Below are positions 8,376 through 17,307 of a stretch of 64,000 nt of DNA, one piece after another (position 1 is the stretch's first letter; every line of letters begins with the position of its first letter). Source of the DNA: Paenibacillus flagellatus (GTDB taxonomy: Bacteria; Bacillota; Bacilli; Paenibacillales; NBRC-103111); assembly GCF_003217775.1 (NCBI RefSeq), contig NZ_QJVJ01000002.1, positions 310,001 to 374,000 of the forward strand, written 5' to 3'. Position numbers and translations under genes: made by a program. The notes beneath the pieces were generated by a model. The model made no database searches. It saw only the letters and a program-made list of their open reading frames with translations, and was not told the origin of the DNA.

Positions 8376-9121
8376 GCGCCGTCATCGTCCGGGTTCATCG
8401 AAAATTTATAGCCGGAGCCGACGACGGTGACGACGTACAGCGGATTGCCGGGGTCCGGCTCGATTTTTTTGCGCAAATTTTTCACATGCGCGTCGATGGC
8501 GCGCCCGTCGCCTTGAAAGCGGTATCCTTGGACGGTATACGAAAGATCCGCGCGTCCGTACACTTTGCCGGGCCTGCGGATCAGAACGGAGAGCAGCTTG
8601 AATTCGGTGGCGGTCAAATGTGCCGGCTTGCCGCCGGCCGTCACCTCGCGCGCGTCCAGATCGACGACGAGCTTGCCGCCGTTGAACCGGAGCACCTGCT
8701 TCTCGTCTTCCCGCTTGGCCGGCGCGATGCGGCGGAACAGCGCGTGGATGCGCGCGATCAGCTCCTTGGCGCGAAACGGCTTGACGATGTAATCGTCCGC
8801 GCCCAGATTCAGCCCGTTGATCGTATCGGCCTCGCGCGACTTGGACGTCAGCATGATGACGGGGACGTTCGACTTCTCGCGGATGCGGGCGCATACCTGC
8901 TCGCCGGGCATGCCTTCGATCATCAGATCGAGAATGATCAGGTCGTGCTGCGTGTAATCGAACTTTTGCACCGCCTCGATGCCGTTCGACGTAGAGTCCG
9001 TCGTCCAGCCTTCCTTTTCGAGATAGGCGATCAGCACGTCGCGTATTTTCGGTTCGTCCTCCACGATCAGGATATGCAACGAAAAACCCCCCAGGCGGCT
9101 GTAGTATGGAATATTTTCCAC
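8372..9121 (-). CDS. OmpR/PhoB-family response regulator
   Basis: Receiver domain with LHILIVEDEPKIRD, phospho-acceptor Asp65 in LIILDLMIEGMPG and Lys in DDYIVKPFRAKEL, then a C-terminal winged helix (LTATEFKLLSVLIRRPGKVY and AIDAHVKNLRKKIEPDP). The GTG at 9121 has a GGAGG box with 6-base spacing; a TTG fifteen codons later would give the more usual short N-terminus, so the start is uncertain. The 3' end overlaps the kinase gene by 4 bases. It sits directly after the second permease pair, 45 bases downstream. Confidence 0.92.
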   Translation of the reverse strand: MENIPYYSRLGGFSLHILIVEDEPKIRDVLIAYLEKEGWTTDSTSNGIEAVQKFDYTQHDLIILDLMIEGMPGEQVCARIREKSNVPVIMLTSKSREADTINGLNLGADDYIVKPFRAKELIARIHALFRRIAPAKREDEKQVLRFNGGKLVVDLDAREVTAGGKPAHLTATEFKLLSVLIRRPGKVYGRADLSYTVQGYRFQGDGRAIDAHVKNLRKKIEPDPGNPLYVVTVVGSGYKFSMNPDDDGA

Positions 9122-9166
9122 GGCAAGCCTCCGTATTCCTGCCTGCCGCGGAAAACCGTTCCTTCT

Positions 9167-10135
9167 TTACTCCACGAGCCCGGTCCGCTCGACGCCTTCC
9201 ACGAACCACCGCTGCGTGAACATGTACAGCAGAAGCGGGGGGAGGATGATCAGGAATGAAGTCGCCATCTTGAGCGGCTCGTCGAAGATCGAAGGGCCGA
9301 ACTCCTTGGCCTGCTGATCGAGCACCGCCGAAATTTGCGAGATGCCCATCGACAGCGGGACGTCCTTCACCCCGTTCAAGTACATGCTCGGCAAATAGTA
9401 GTCGTTCCACGTCCAGACGAAGGAGAACAAGAAGACGACGAGGATGGCCGGCTTGGCGAGCGGCAGCATGACGCGGAAAAAAATGCGGAACACGCTCGCG
9501 CCGTCGATTTTGGCCGCCTCCTCGAGCTCCTTCGGCTGTGTCGAGAAAAATTGCCGGTAAATGATGACGAACAGCGCCCCCTTCAGCCCGTGGCCGAACA
9601 GCGCCGGCGCGACGATCGGGATGTACGTCTTCATCAGGCCGAACTGGCTTGCGGCGATCAGGTTCGGCAGGATGACGACCTGCGTCGGCACGATGAACGA
9701 AACGATGAGGCAAAAAAACCAAAACCGTTTGAACGGAAAATCGAGCCGGGCGAACGCGTAGCCCGCGACCGCGCACGAGATCGTCTGGAATACCGCGACG
9801 GAAAGCGACAGGAGGGTGCTGATCGTAAATGCGGTCGGGTAACGCAGCTTCGTCCACGCATCCTGCAGCACGCCCGTATAGATCGACCGCGGTATCCAGC
9901 TGACCGCCGGGTCGAGCAGATCGTTCGCATTTTTCACCATCGTCGAAATCATGAACAGGATCGGGTTCAAATAAATGTAAGCCGTATCGATCAAGATCAA
10001 GTACAGGAACAACCGGAATAGGAGTCCTTTATCCGCTTCCTTGCCGAGAACGACGTAGCGGGTTTTCGTCAATCCCGTCCGCCAGTTCAGCGACTCGAAG
10101 CGGCGTTCCTTCAAGGCGGTCATCAATCTGGTCAT
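9167..10135 (-). CDS. Carbohydrate ABC transporter permease (MalG/AraQ type)
   Basis: Inner-membrane subunit with about six helices and the EAA loop EEAAKIDGASVFRIFFRVML that contacts the ATPase, ending with the short MalG-like tail after the last helix. ATG follows GGAGGAG. It pairs with the MalF-type permease just upstream (15-base gap). This is the second permease pair of the operon; the first lies at 15416-17307. Its N-terminus is longer than usual, about 45 residues before the first helix. Substrate unknown. Confidence 0.9.
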   Translation of the reverse strand: MTRLMTALKERRFESLNWRTGLTKTRYVVLGKEADKGLLFRLFLYLILIDTAYIYLNPILFMISTMVKNANDLLDPAVSWIPRSIYTGVLQDAWTKLRYPTAFTISTLLSLSVAVFQTISCAVAGYAFARLDFPFKRFWFFCLIVSFIVPTQVVILPNLIAASQFGLMKTYIPIVAPALFGHGLKGALFVIIYRQFFSTQPKELEEAAKIDGASVFRIFFRVMLPLAKPAILVVFLFSFVWTWNDYYLPSMYLNGVKDVPLSMGISQISAVLDQQAKEFGPSIFDEPLKMATSFLIILPPLLLYMFTQRWFVEGVERTGLVE

Positions 10136-10150
10136 CGCACGTCTCCTCCG

Positions 10151-11020
10151 TCAGCGGGCGGCGCCCGAAGCTTTGTTCACTTTATGGAAAATGCCGAGGA
10201 TCGCCCCGAGAAACGCCAGGATGATGACGAAGTAAATCCACGCCAGCGCGCTGGACTGTCCGTAGTTGGACGTCGAGATTTGCGTCAAAATCGGGTTCGT
10301 CGGGAAGGTGAACAGGTCGACCGTCGTATAGATCAGGTTGAGCAGAATGAACGGAACCATGCCCGGCAGCGTAATTTTCCAGAACACTTCCCACGGCGTC
10401 GCACCGTCGATTCTCGCCGCCTCGTACACCGAGCTGCCGATCGTCTGCCGACCGGCGAGGAAGATGAGAATTTGCACCCCGGAGTACCACAGGATGAGGA
10501 CGAAAGACCCCATAATGTTGACGATCGGCGCGGCCCACGAGGACGACAAGTTTTGCGAGACGAGGGCGGCCACGTTGTATCGCTCCAGAAAGCCGATATC
10601 GCCTTCGCCCTGCGTCATGAATTCCCGGACGACCTGGCCCGTCGTGAAGATGACGGGCAGGAAGAAGATCGAGCGGAAGACGGACCGGCCGGGAAATTTC
10701 TGGTTCAGCATGATCGCGACGAGCAGCGAAAAGACGATGATGATCGGAATCATGATGAGCGATTGGCGGAAAAACGGGAACAGCTGGTTGTACAGGATGG
10801 CGCCGTTCTCGAGCAAAATATATTTGTAATGCTTCAGGCCGACCGGGATGATCTCGATGCCGGTCCCCAATATGCGCACCTGATGAAAGCTCATGTACAG
10901 CGAATAGCCGAGCGGGAACGCCATGAACGCCAGAAACCCGACGACCCACGGTGCGATGAACAGCGACCCTTCCAGCTTGCGGATGCCGGCGGCCGGCAGT
11001 CTTCTTCGTTTCACCGTCAT
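10151..11020 (-). CDS. Sugar ABC transporter permease (MalF/UgpA type)
   Basis: Starts with the typical basic N-terminus and first helix GSLFIAPWVVGFLAFMAFPL, with the EAA loop YEAARIDGATPWEVFWKITL. ATG follows GGAGGGA and overlaps the stop of the DUF5696 gene. With the following MalG-type gene it forms a permease heterodimer. No ATPase gene is near; the single UgpC/MsmX-type ATPase at the head of the operon probably serves both pairs (inference from MsmX-type sharing in Bacillota). Confidence 0.9.
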   Translation of the reverse strand: MTVKRRRLPAAGIRKLEGSLFIAPWVVGFLAFMAFPLGYSLYMSFHQVRILGTGIEIIPVGLKHYKYILLENGAILYNQLFPFFRQSLIMIPIIIVFSLLVAIMLNQKFPGRSVFRSIFFLPVIFTTGQVVREFMTQGEGDIGFLERYNVAALVSQNLSSSWAAPIVNIMGSFVLILWYSGVQILIFLAGRQTIGSSVYEAARIDGATPWEVFWKITLPGMVPFILLNLIYTTVDLFTFPTNPILTQISTSNYGQSSALAWIYFVIILAFLGAILGIFHKVNKASGAAR

Positions 11021-13254
11021 GGCGCCGTCCCTCCTTTCACGATCAAGTAGTCCATCGGCTTGACGGTCAAGCCGCCCGCCTCATACGGCTTCGTCCCGTA
11101 GTTGACGATGATTCGCTTGCCTCCGTCGTACGTCGTCTCCTTCACTTCCGGCGCCAGCGTCCGATGATTCACGATGAACCGGTCCTGCACGTCGCCGAGC
11201 GCTTCGCTCATCCGCTGGTACTCCTGCACCGCCTCGGACTCCCAGTCCTGGAAGCTCGGGCTGAACGGGTGCAGCTCGAAGGCGTACTTGAACTGCTCGC
11301 CGTTCTCGTAGATGAAAATGAACGACGGTGCCGAGCCGTACTCGAGGTCGCGCAAAAACTGCAAATGGTACTGCTCGCGGTCGTTCGCGTAATCCGACGT
11401 GTACGAGACGAGCCCGTGAAGCGCGATTTGCATGAACGGGACCGCCGACGCGGAGAACGAATCGTACGAGTAATCGTCGGGCATCCGGTCGATCGCGCTT
11501 ACGTACGGTACGGCGAAAAAGCTGGAGCGCATCCCCCGGACGTCGAGCCCGGCGTCGCGAAACTTTTGGAAGTACGACTGCTGCAGCTTGCGGCTTTCTT
11601 CCCGGCTGGCCGGAAAATTCGTGTTGAAGTCGCTGTTCAGCGATTCGCCCAGCTGGCCGGTCGTTACGCCGGCTACGCCGAGCGTTTTGAAGTACGCGAT
11701 GTCCTTATCCAGCACCGGACCGAGGAAGCCGAGGCTGACGAACGGCTCGATCACGGTTCCGCCCAAGTCGCGCAGTCCGTGCCGCTTCTTGTTGAAGCTT
11801 CCGGCGTCGGTCGTGTTGACCAAGTAATTCGTATGCAGATAGACCGGGATGCCGAGCGTATCGGCGAACTTGACGAACTGTCTCATCCCGTCGTCCCCGC
11901 CGAGCCGGCCGTCGACCGGAGCCGGGGCGCCGAACGCGCTGTAGCCGCCCTTGTTCCAGCCCATGTAGTTGACGGTCATGTTCTCGATGCCGAGGCCGTA
12001 CAGCCGCTGAACGATCTTCATCGCATCGGCCGTCGTCGTCGTTTTCAAGTAGCGGTCCGTAATCAAGCCCCGCTCGCGCTCCGCCCCGATCAGGTTGATC
12101 GTCATCGGCAGCTTGTCGCTTTTCGGCTTGATCGGCTTCATGCCGTACGTTTTCATCAAATAGTCGCGGTACCGCTGCGCCATGCCGACGTAATCCGCCT
12201 TCGGCTTGTCGAGCAGCACGTACCGGACGGCGCGGTCGCCGCGGAACCGTTCGTCCTTGTTGTACGTCAGGAAAAACTTGTTTTTGCTCTCGTTGGTAAC
12301 CTGCTTGTAGGTGGAACGGTAATTTTGCTGGGCGGTGACCCAGTTGTAGCCGCTGAATACGCCCGAAGGGGCGGCGACGATCTCGGTAAATTCGGCGCCG
12401 TCCTCGATGATCGACAAGTAGGCGCGGTCGCCCGATTTCGCGCCGAATACCGGCATGGCGACCGTCTTGCGCGATTGCCCCTCGTCGTTCACCTTGAACG
12501 ACAAATCCGTTCCGTATACCGGCTCCTGGTAAATCCGGTTGACGTTCGTATTGTGCTCCTCGTAAGGAATGAGCGCGCCCGAGCCGTCCGGGACGAACAG
12601 ATAGCCTTCCTGTCCGTCGGAATGCTCCGCGCCGAAGAACGGATACAGCCGCACCCAGATCAGGCTCAAATCGCCTTCCTTGATGCCGGAATCGATCATT
12701 TTCGCGACGACCGAATCGCCCTCCACCTTCACCTCGATCGGGATGGCGATCTGCTTGGACGGCATGTCGAACGTCAGCCGGAAGCCGCCGTCGATCGCGG
12801 CGACGTCCTTGACCGTCCCGCGCTCCTCGAGCAGGTTCGACTCCTTCGGCTGCGACAGCTTGCCGGTTAAGTCGATGTAGCGGAACATGACGGGCGCGCG
12901 CAGGTGCGTCCTCCAGATCCCTTCCTGCGCCTCCGTCGACCATTGCGACGGATCGGGATACGATCGCCAGACGTTGCCGTTGCGCTTGTCGGCGACGGCG
13001 AAGTGACCGGTTTTCGCATCCAGCCTAAGCTCCAGCTCCCCGGATTGCGCGACCGTCCGGAAGTCCTCCTCCTTCGGCAGCTCATCCGGCCCTTTGGCGA
13101 CTTTGACCGCGCCGGCCGACGACGGGGGGGCGGTCGCGGCCGCCTTGCCGTCGAGCGAGCTCGTATCGAGCCGGGTCAGGACGAAAGCGGCGAGCGCCGC
13201 GAGCAGGACGGCGTAAATCCATGCCGTTTTCGGTATTCGATGCAGCAGCGTCAT
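11017..13254 (-). CDS. DUF5696-type membrane-anchored protein, possible glycosidase fold
   Basis: N-terminal membrane anchor (about 12-29) then an exported chain of about 715 residues. Residues about 65-330 look like a beta-sandwich (ELRLDAKTGHFAVADKRNGN and many short strands), and the rest has the alternating strand/helix pattern of a TIM barrel (MTVNYMGWNKGG, IPVYLHTNYLVNTT, VSYTSDYAND). That two-domain plan is shared with several glycoside hydrolase families such as GH101/GH129, so a membrane-tethered glycosidase is plausible but not shown. I recognise it as DUF5696-type from general appearance. Overlaps both neighbours by 4 bases; RBS GAGGTGAGG. Confidence 0.75.
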   Translation of the reverse strand: MTLLHRIPKTAWIYAVLLAALAAFVLTRLDTSSLDGKAAATAPPSSAGAVKVAKGPDELPKEEDFRTVAQSGELELRLDAKTGHFAVADKRNGNVWRSYPDPSQWSTEAQEGIWRTHLRAPVMFRYIDLTGKLSQPKESNLLEERGTVKDVAAIDGGFRLTFDMPSKQIAIPIEVKVEGDSVVAKMIDSGIKEGDLSLIWVRLYPFFGAEHSDGQEGYLFVPDGSGALIPYEEHNTNVNRIYQEPVYGTDLSFKVNDEGQSRKTVAMPVFGAKSGDRAYLSIIEDGAEFTEIVAAPSGVFSGYNWVTAQQNYRSTYKQVTNESKNKFFLTYNKDERFRGDRAVRYVLLDKPKADYVGMAQRYRDYLMKTYGMKPIKPKSDKLPMTINLIGAERERGLITDRYLKTTTTADAMKIVQRLYGLGIENMTVNYMGWNKGGYSAFGAPAPVDGRLGGDDGMRQFVKFADTLGIPVYLHTNYLVNTTDAGSFNKKRHGLRDLGGTVIEPFVSLGFLGPVLDKDIAYFKTLGVAGVTTGQLGESLNSDFNTNFPASREESRKLQQSYFQKFRDAGLDVRGMRSSFFAVPYVSAIDRMPDDYSYDSFSASAVPFMQIALHGLVSYTSDYANDREQYHLQFLRDLEYGSAPSFIFIYENGEQFKYAFELHPFSPSFQDWESEAVQEYQRMSEALGDVQDRFIVNHRTLAPEVKETTYDGGKRIIVNYGTKPYEAGGLTVKPMDYLIVKGGTAP

Positions 13255-15386
13255 CGCAGCCTCACCTCCTGGTACACCTCGAATAAGAAGTCTTTCAAGT
13301 CGCCGCTCAAGCCGAGCACGACGAGGACGAGCACGGCCAGCATGAGGAAGGCGAACAGCGACAGGACGATGTTCACAATCGTTTCGCCGACCGAATAGTT
13401 TTGAAGCGACTGGATTTTCCAGAACACCATCAACGCCGTCCAGACGTACAGCATCGTCTGAATAAAGTCGTAGATCGCCTGCTCGGACGCCGTCATGACG
13501 TTGGACAAGACGGCCAGCGGCACGCCCAGCACGATAACCGGGACGAGCGCGTACGCGCTGCCGACGAATACGTCCTTGAACCGGCCTTCGCCCCGGTAGA
13601 TCGAGCTGACGAGGTAGTTCGAGACGACCCAGCCGATCCAGATCAAGCCGTACTGCAGCAGCAGCGACAGCAGGTTGACGCGGTGGGCGTTGACGAGATT
13701 AAACGAGAAGCTCGTGAACAGCCGCATGACGACGAGCGCCGCGTAGGCGCCGACGAGGATGACGATCGCGCTCCAGTAGCCGCCTTTGTTTTCGTAGCGC
13801 AGGGCGCTGAAGCCGTCGATCGGATGCTTCAGCATGTAGAAGACGTGCTTGAATTGGACGACGAACGGGTTGCTCGACCGCCTCCGATTGCGCCAGGCGG
13901 ATCTCCACCGGCTCCCGCGCGTCCACCGTTCGGCGGCGGCGAAGCCGACGACGGCGATCAGCGCCGCGGTTGCGAGCGTCGAGAAGTGGCTTTGGAACCA
14001 TTTCAGCCGGATTTGCCAAAACGAGTCGGAATATCCCTTCTGATCGTCCGCGCGCTTGAACAGCCGAAGCGCCTCCTCGTAGTCGCCCTGCTTGTAGGCC
14101 GCTTTCGCGAGTCCGAGCATCGCCGGCGTGAAGTTGGCGTTCAGCCGGAGCACCTCGCGCCAATGCTTCTCGCTTTCCTCGTAGCGGCCGGCGAGCGTCA
14201 GCTTGTTCGCTTCGTTCACCTTGATGCCGAATTCCGACAGGCGAAAAATTTGGACGACGCCTTCCTGACCGTCGAGCAAGTACAGGTCGTTGCGGGAGCC
14301 GGCGTCGACGGCGACCGGATTTTTCATCAAGCCGAGCTGGGTCGTGTTCGCCGAGGACGGTCCCGCCCAGAAGAAGAGCAGGTTGCCGTTCGCGTCGTAT
14401 TGGTTGATGTACTTGTAGGACGAATCGATCGCCGTGATGTTGCCGTTCCCGTCGACGGCGATGTCGATCAGCTGCGGCGTGACGGTTCCGCCCGTCGCGA
14501 ATTTGACGTCGAACGGACGCGTCTCGCCGAACGAGTCGGTCGGCGTGTCGAGCATGTTCAAGCCGCGGATGCTCAGCTTCTTGATCTGGTTTTTCTTGAT
14601 CCCTTGGCCGCCCGTCGTCGTGTACAGGAAGCCGTCCTTGTCGACGGCGACGCTGCTGATCGCGCCCGGCAGCTTGCTGATTTCGTTGGCGTACATCTCC
14701 TTCGTGTACAGCGCCCGCTTGAGCGCGTCGAGCGGGGAGAAGACGGTCGCGTTCGCGCCGTAGAAGCTTTGGAACTTGCCCTCCGGGTCGAGCTGGAGCA
14801 GTCCCTGGTAGCCGCCGAGGACGGCGATGTACAGGAAGCCGCGCTTGTCGACGACGAGGCGCGTCGGGTCGTATTTGAACGATTCCGGAATGAACTTCGA
14901 GTCCGGCCGTTTGAACTCCTTGACGAGCTTGCCTTCCTTGGACAGCCGGACGACCCGCTTGTTGCCGGTATCGGCGACGTAAATGTCCTGGCTGTCGGTG
15001 ACGAACACGCCCTCCGGCTTGTTGAGCGGACTTTCCGGCACGTCGATGTAGCGGATCCAATTGCCGTTGCCGTCGAACTCGACGATCCGGTTGTTGCCGG
15101 TATCGGCGACGTAGACGTGGTCCCGCTTGTCGACGAACAAGTCCTTCGGGTTTTGCAGCGGAGACGGCTTCGTCGTCCCCGGCTTGTTTTTATCGGGTAT
15201 CGTCAAATCTTTGCCGAACAGGCCGACCGGCGTATAAGCCGGCTGTGTCCAGATGAGGCGCCCCTGCTTTTCCTTCGAGTTGGTCCAGTACGGCACTCCC
15301 GCGTAAGCGGAGAGCGGGATCGCCGCGGCGGCGGCCAGCGCAAGGACGAGAAGCAGCAGGATCCGCCCGGTTTTGATCAGGTTCAT
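13251..15386 (-). CDS. Exported NHL-repeat / TPR protein with C-terminal YIP1 membrane domain
   Basis: ATG follows GGAGGTCAACCC. A signal peptide or anchor (about 8-29) precedes an NHL-type beta-propeller (about 60-385) with repeats such as LFVDKRDHVYVADTGNNRIV and VFVTDSQDIYVADTGNKRVV. Two TPR-like units follow (EANKLTLAGRYEESEKHWRE, AAYKQGDYEEALRLFKRADD), then a membrane helix and, from about residue 510, a multi-helix YIP1-like membrane domain. The layout puts the propeller outside the cell and the YIP1 helices in the membrane. Its place between two permease pairs suggests a role in presenting or sensing the transported glycan (inference). Confidence 0.85.
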   Translation of the reverse strand: MNLIKTGRILLLLVLALAAAAAIPLSAYAGVPYWTNSKEKQGRLIWTQPAYTPVGLFGKDLTIPDKNKPGTTKPSPLQNPKDLFVDKRDHVYVADTGNNRIVEFDGNGNWIRYIDVPESPLNKPEGVFVTDSQDIYVADTGNKRVVRLSKEGKLVKEFKRPDSKFIPESFKYDPTRLVVDKRGFLYIAVLGGYQGLLQLDPEGKFQSFYGANATVFSPLDALKRALYTKEMYANEISKLPGAISSVAVDKDGFLYTTTGGQGIKKNQIKKLSIRGLNMLDTPTDSFGETRPFDVKFATGGTVTPQLIDIAVDGNGNITAIDSSYKYINQYDANGNLLFFWAGPSSANTTQLGLMKNPVAVDAGSRNDLYLLDGQEGVVQIFRLSEFGIKVNEANKLTLAGRYEESEKHWREVLRLNANFTPAMLGLAKAAYKQGDYEEALRLFKRADDQKGYSDSFWQIRLKWFQSHFSTLATAALIAVVGFAAAERWTRGSRWRSAWRNRRRSSNPFVVQFKHVFYMLKHPIDGFSALRYENKGGYWSAIVILVGAYAALVVMRLFTSFSFNLVNAHRVNLLSLLLQYGLIWIGWVVSNYLVSSIYRGEGRFKDVFVGSAYALVPVIVLGVPLAVLSNVMTASEQAIYDFIQTMLYVWTALMVFWKIQSLQNYSVGETIVNIVLSLFAFLMLAVLVLVVLGLSGDLKDFLFEVYQEVRLR

Positions 15387-15415
15387 GGGTTGACCTCCGA
15401 TTCGGTTCTAGTCCG

Positions 15416-16336
15416 TTACTTGATGCCGGAATGCGCCATCGTGGCGATCACCTTGCGCTGGAAGAACAGGAAGATGATGAAGTTGGGCAGGAACAGCACG
15501 ACCGCCGCCGCCGCCGCCGCGCCCTGGCGAGCCACGCTGTTGGCGAGCCCGTTCGTCAGCGTGGACAGGAAGAACGGGAACGTCTTCATCGATTCGTCCT
15601 GCATGAACAGTTTGGACGTCTCCACATTGCCCCACGCCGCCTGGAACGTGAGGATCGCGACGGTCGCCACGGCCGGCATGATCATCGGGATGACCACGCG
15701 CAGGAATACGGTAAATTCCCGGGCGCCGTCCATTTTGGCCGCTTCGATCAGCTCGTTCGGCACTTGGTCGACGAACTGCTTCATCAGGAAGACGCTGACC
15801 GGCGCGGCCAGATGGGGGAGCAGATGCCCCCAATACGTATTCATGATGCCGAGGTGCGAGACGACCAAGTAGCGCGGGATGCCGACCGTCTCCGGCGCGA
15901 ACATGAGCGTCAGCATAATCGTCGCGAACAGGAGCCGGCTGCCCGGAAACCGGTGCTTCGACAGCGGGTAGGCGCACATCGCGCTGATGATCGTCACCGC
16001 CGCGACCGTCAGCGCCGTCGTGAACAAGCTGTTGAACAAATACCGGGTGACCGGCACGACCGACGAGCTCGACACGAGGAACAGCTCCGTAAAGTTTTGG
16101 AACGTCGGGTGCTCGACGAAAATGCGCGGCGGATAGACGAACAGCTCCTGGTACGGCTTGAGCGCATGGTTGAATATATAGACGATCGGCAAAATCATGA
16201 ACAAGCCGAGGATCGTCAGCAGCGCGTACAGCGTTTTCTGGAACGCGTCGGCCCGGTTCAGCCGGGATCTCCGCTTCAGCCCGAGCGAGGCGAGCGTCCG
16301 GGTCAACCGGTTCGTTTTGGCGGCTTCGGCCATCAT
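15416..16336 (-). CDS. Carbohydrate ABC transporter permease (MalG/AraQ type)
   Basis: Six predicted helices and the EAA loop IEAAKMDGAREFTVFLRVVI. The start overlaps the stop of the MalF-type partner; either of two adjacent ATG codons could be used. First permease pair of the operon together with 16333-17307. An alanine-rich run (ARQGAAAAAAVVLFL) lies in the last helices. Ends 29 bases before the YIP1 gene start. Confidence 0.9.
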   Translation of the reverse strand: MMAEAAKTNRLTRTLASLGLKRRSRLNRADAFQKTLYALLTILGLFMILPIVYIFNHALKPYQELFVYPPRIFVEHPTFQNFTELFLVSSSSVVPVTRYLFNSLFTTALTVAAVTIISAMCAYPLSKHRFPGSRLLFATIMLTLMFAPETVGIPRYLVVSHLGIMNTYWGHLLPHLAAPVSVFLMKQFVDQVPNELIEAAKMDGAREFTVFLRVVIPMIMPAVATVAILTFQAAWGNVETSKLFMQDESMKTFPFFLSTLTNGLANSVARQGAAAAAAVVLFLPNFIIFLFFQRKVIATMAHSGIK

Positions 16337-17307
16337 TCGTCACCCCGCGATCCGAATAGCTTCCAACCGAGCCGATTGGATACGTACATCATGATAAGCA
16401 AGAAAACCGATATCGCCGACGCGTAGCCCATCTCGAACCGAATATCCCCGTAATCGGCGATATGGCTCATCATGACGTGGCCGGCGTATTGCGGCGTCGG
16501 AAACGAGCCGGACAGCTGGGCGCCGATTTCGCCCGCCTTGAACGTCCCGACGATCGCCATGACGGCGCTGAACAGCATTTGCGGCTTCATCGACGGTATC
16601 GTGATGTACCAAATTTCTTGCAGACGGCTTTTGATGCCGTCGATCCGGCCGGCCTCGTACAGCTCGCGGTTGACGTTCAGCACGCCGGCAAGCTGGGCGA
16701 GGAAGCCGACGCCCATGCTCGACCAGAGCGTGACGGCGATCATCGAGCCCATCAAATATTTCTCGCTCGTCACCCACAGCACCGGCTTGTCGATCGCTCC
16801 GATCGACAGCAGGAAGCTGTTCAGGTAGCCGATCCGGTCGCCGGTGAGCAGCGGCAGCCAGACGACCGTCATGGCGATGCCTGCGGTAAGCGACGGCGTA
16901 TAGAACGCCAGCGCGTACAGCGTGCGGGCGTAGTTCGGCAGCTGCGAGATGAGCCACGCAAGCAGGAACGAAGCGGCGTAGCCGCCCGGCCCGACGATGA
17001 GGGCGAACTTGATCGTATTCGGCAGCGCGTGCTTCAAGAAGACCAAGTCCTGCGACAGCAGGTACAGGAAGTTTTGCCAGCCGATCCACCGCGGCGGCTG
17101 CAGTGCGTTGAAGTATGTGAAGCTGAGCAATATCGCGAGCACGACCGGTATCAAAATGAACGCCACGAAGCAGAGAACGAACGGAGCGATAAATACATAT
17201 GACAGCCGGTACGACCAGACGAGCTTGCAGAAGCGGGCGAACCGCCCCGTCAAGCCGTCGCGTTTTCGTTCCAGGGGCATGGCGGCCCCGGCTTCACTTC
17301 GGAACAT
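16333..17307 (-). CDS. Sugar ABC transporter permease (MalF type)
   Basis: Helical permease with first helix AFIAPFVLCF-like (LSYVFIAPFVLCFVAFILIP) and the EAA loop YEAGRIDGIKSRLQEIWYIT. The ATG at 17307 follows AAGGGGTGG and overlaps the end of the solute-binding-protein gene by 14 bases; an in-frame ATG nine codons later has no better RBS. The EAA loop departs from the usual EAAxxDGA (Gly and Ile in place of Ala-Ala), seen in some large-substrate transporters. Confidence 0.88.
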   Translation of the reverse strand: MFRSEAGAAMPLERKRDGLTGRFARFCKLVWSYRLSYVFIAPFVLCFVAFILIPVVLAILLSFTYFNALQPPRWIGWQNFLYLLSQDLVFLKHALPNTIKFALIVGPGGYAASFLLAWLISQLPNYARTLYALAFYTPSLTAGIAMTVVWLPLLTGDRIGYLNSFLLSIGAIDKPVLWVTSEKYLMGSMIAVTLWSSMGVGFLAQLAGVLNVNRELYEAGRIDGIKSRLQEIWYITIPSMKPQMLFSAVMAIVGTFKAGEIGAQLSGSFPTPQYAGHVMMSHIADYGDIRFEMGYASAISVFLLIMMYVSNRLGWKLFGSRGDE

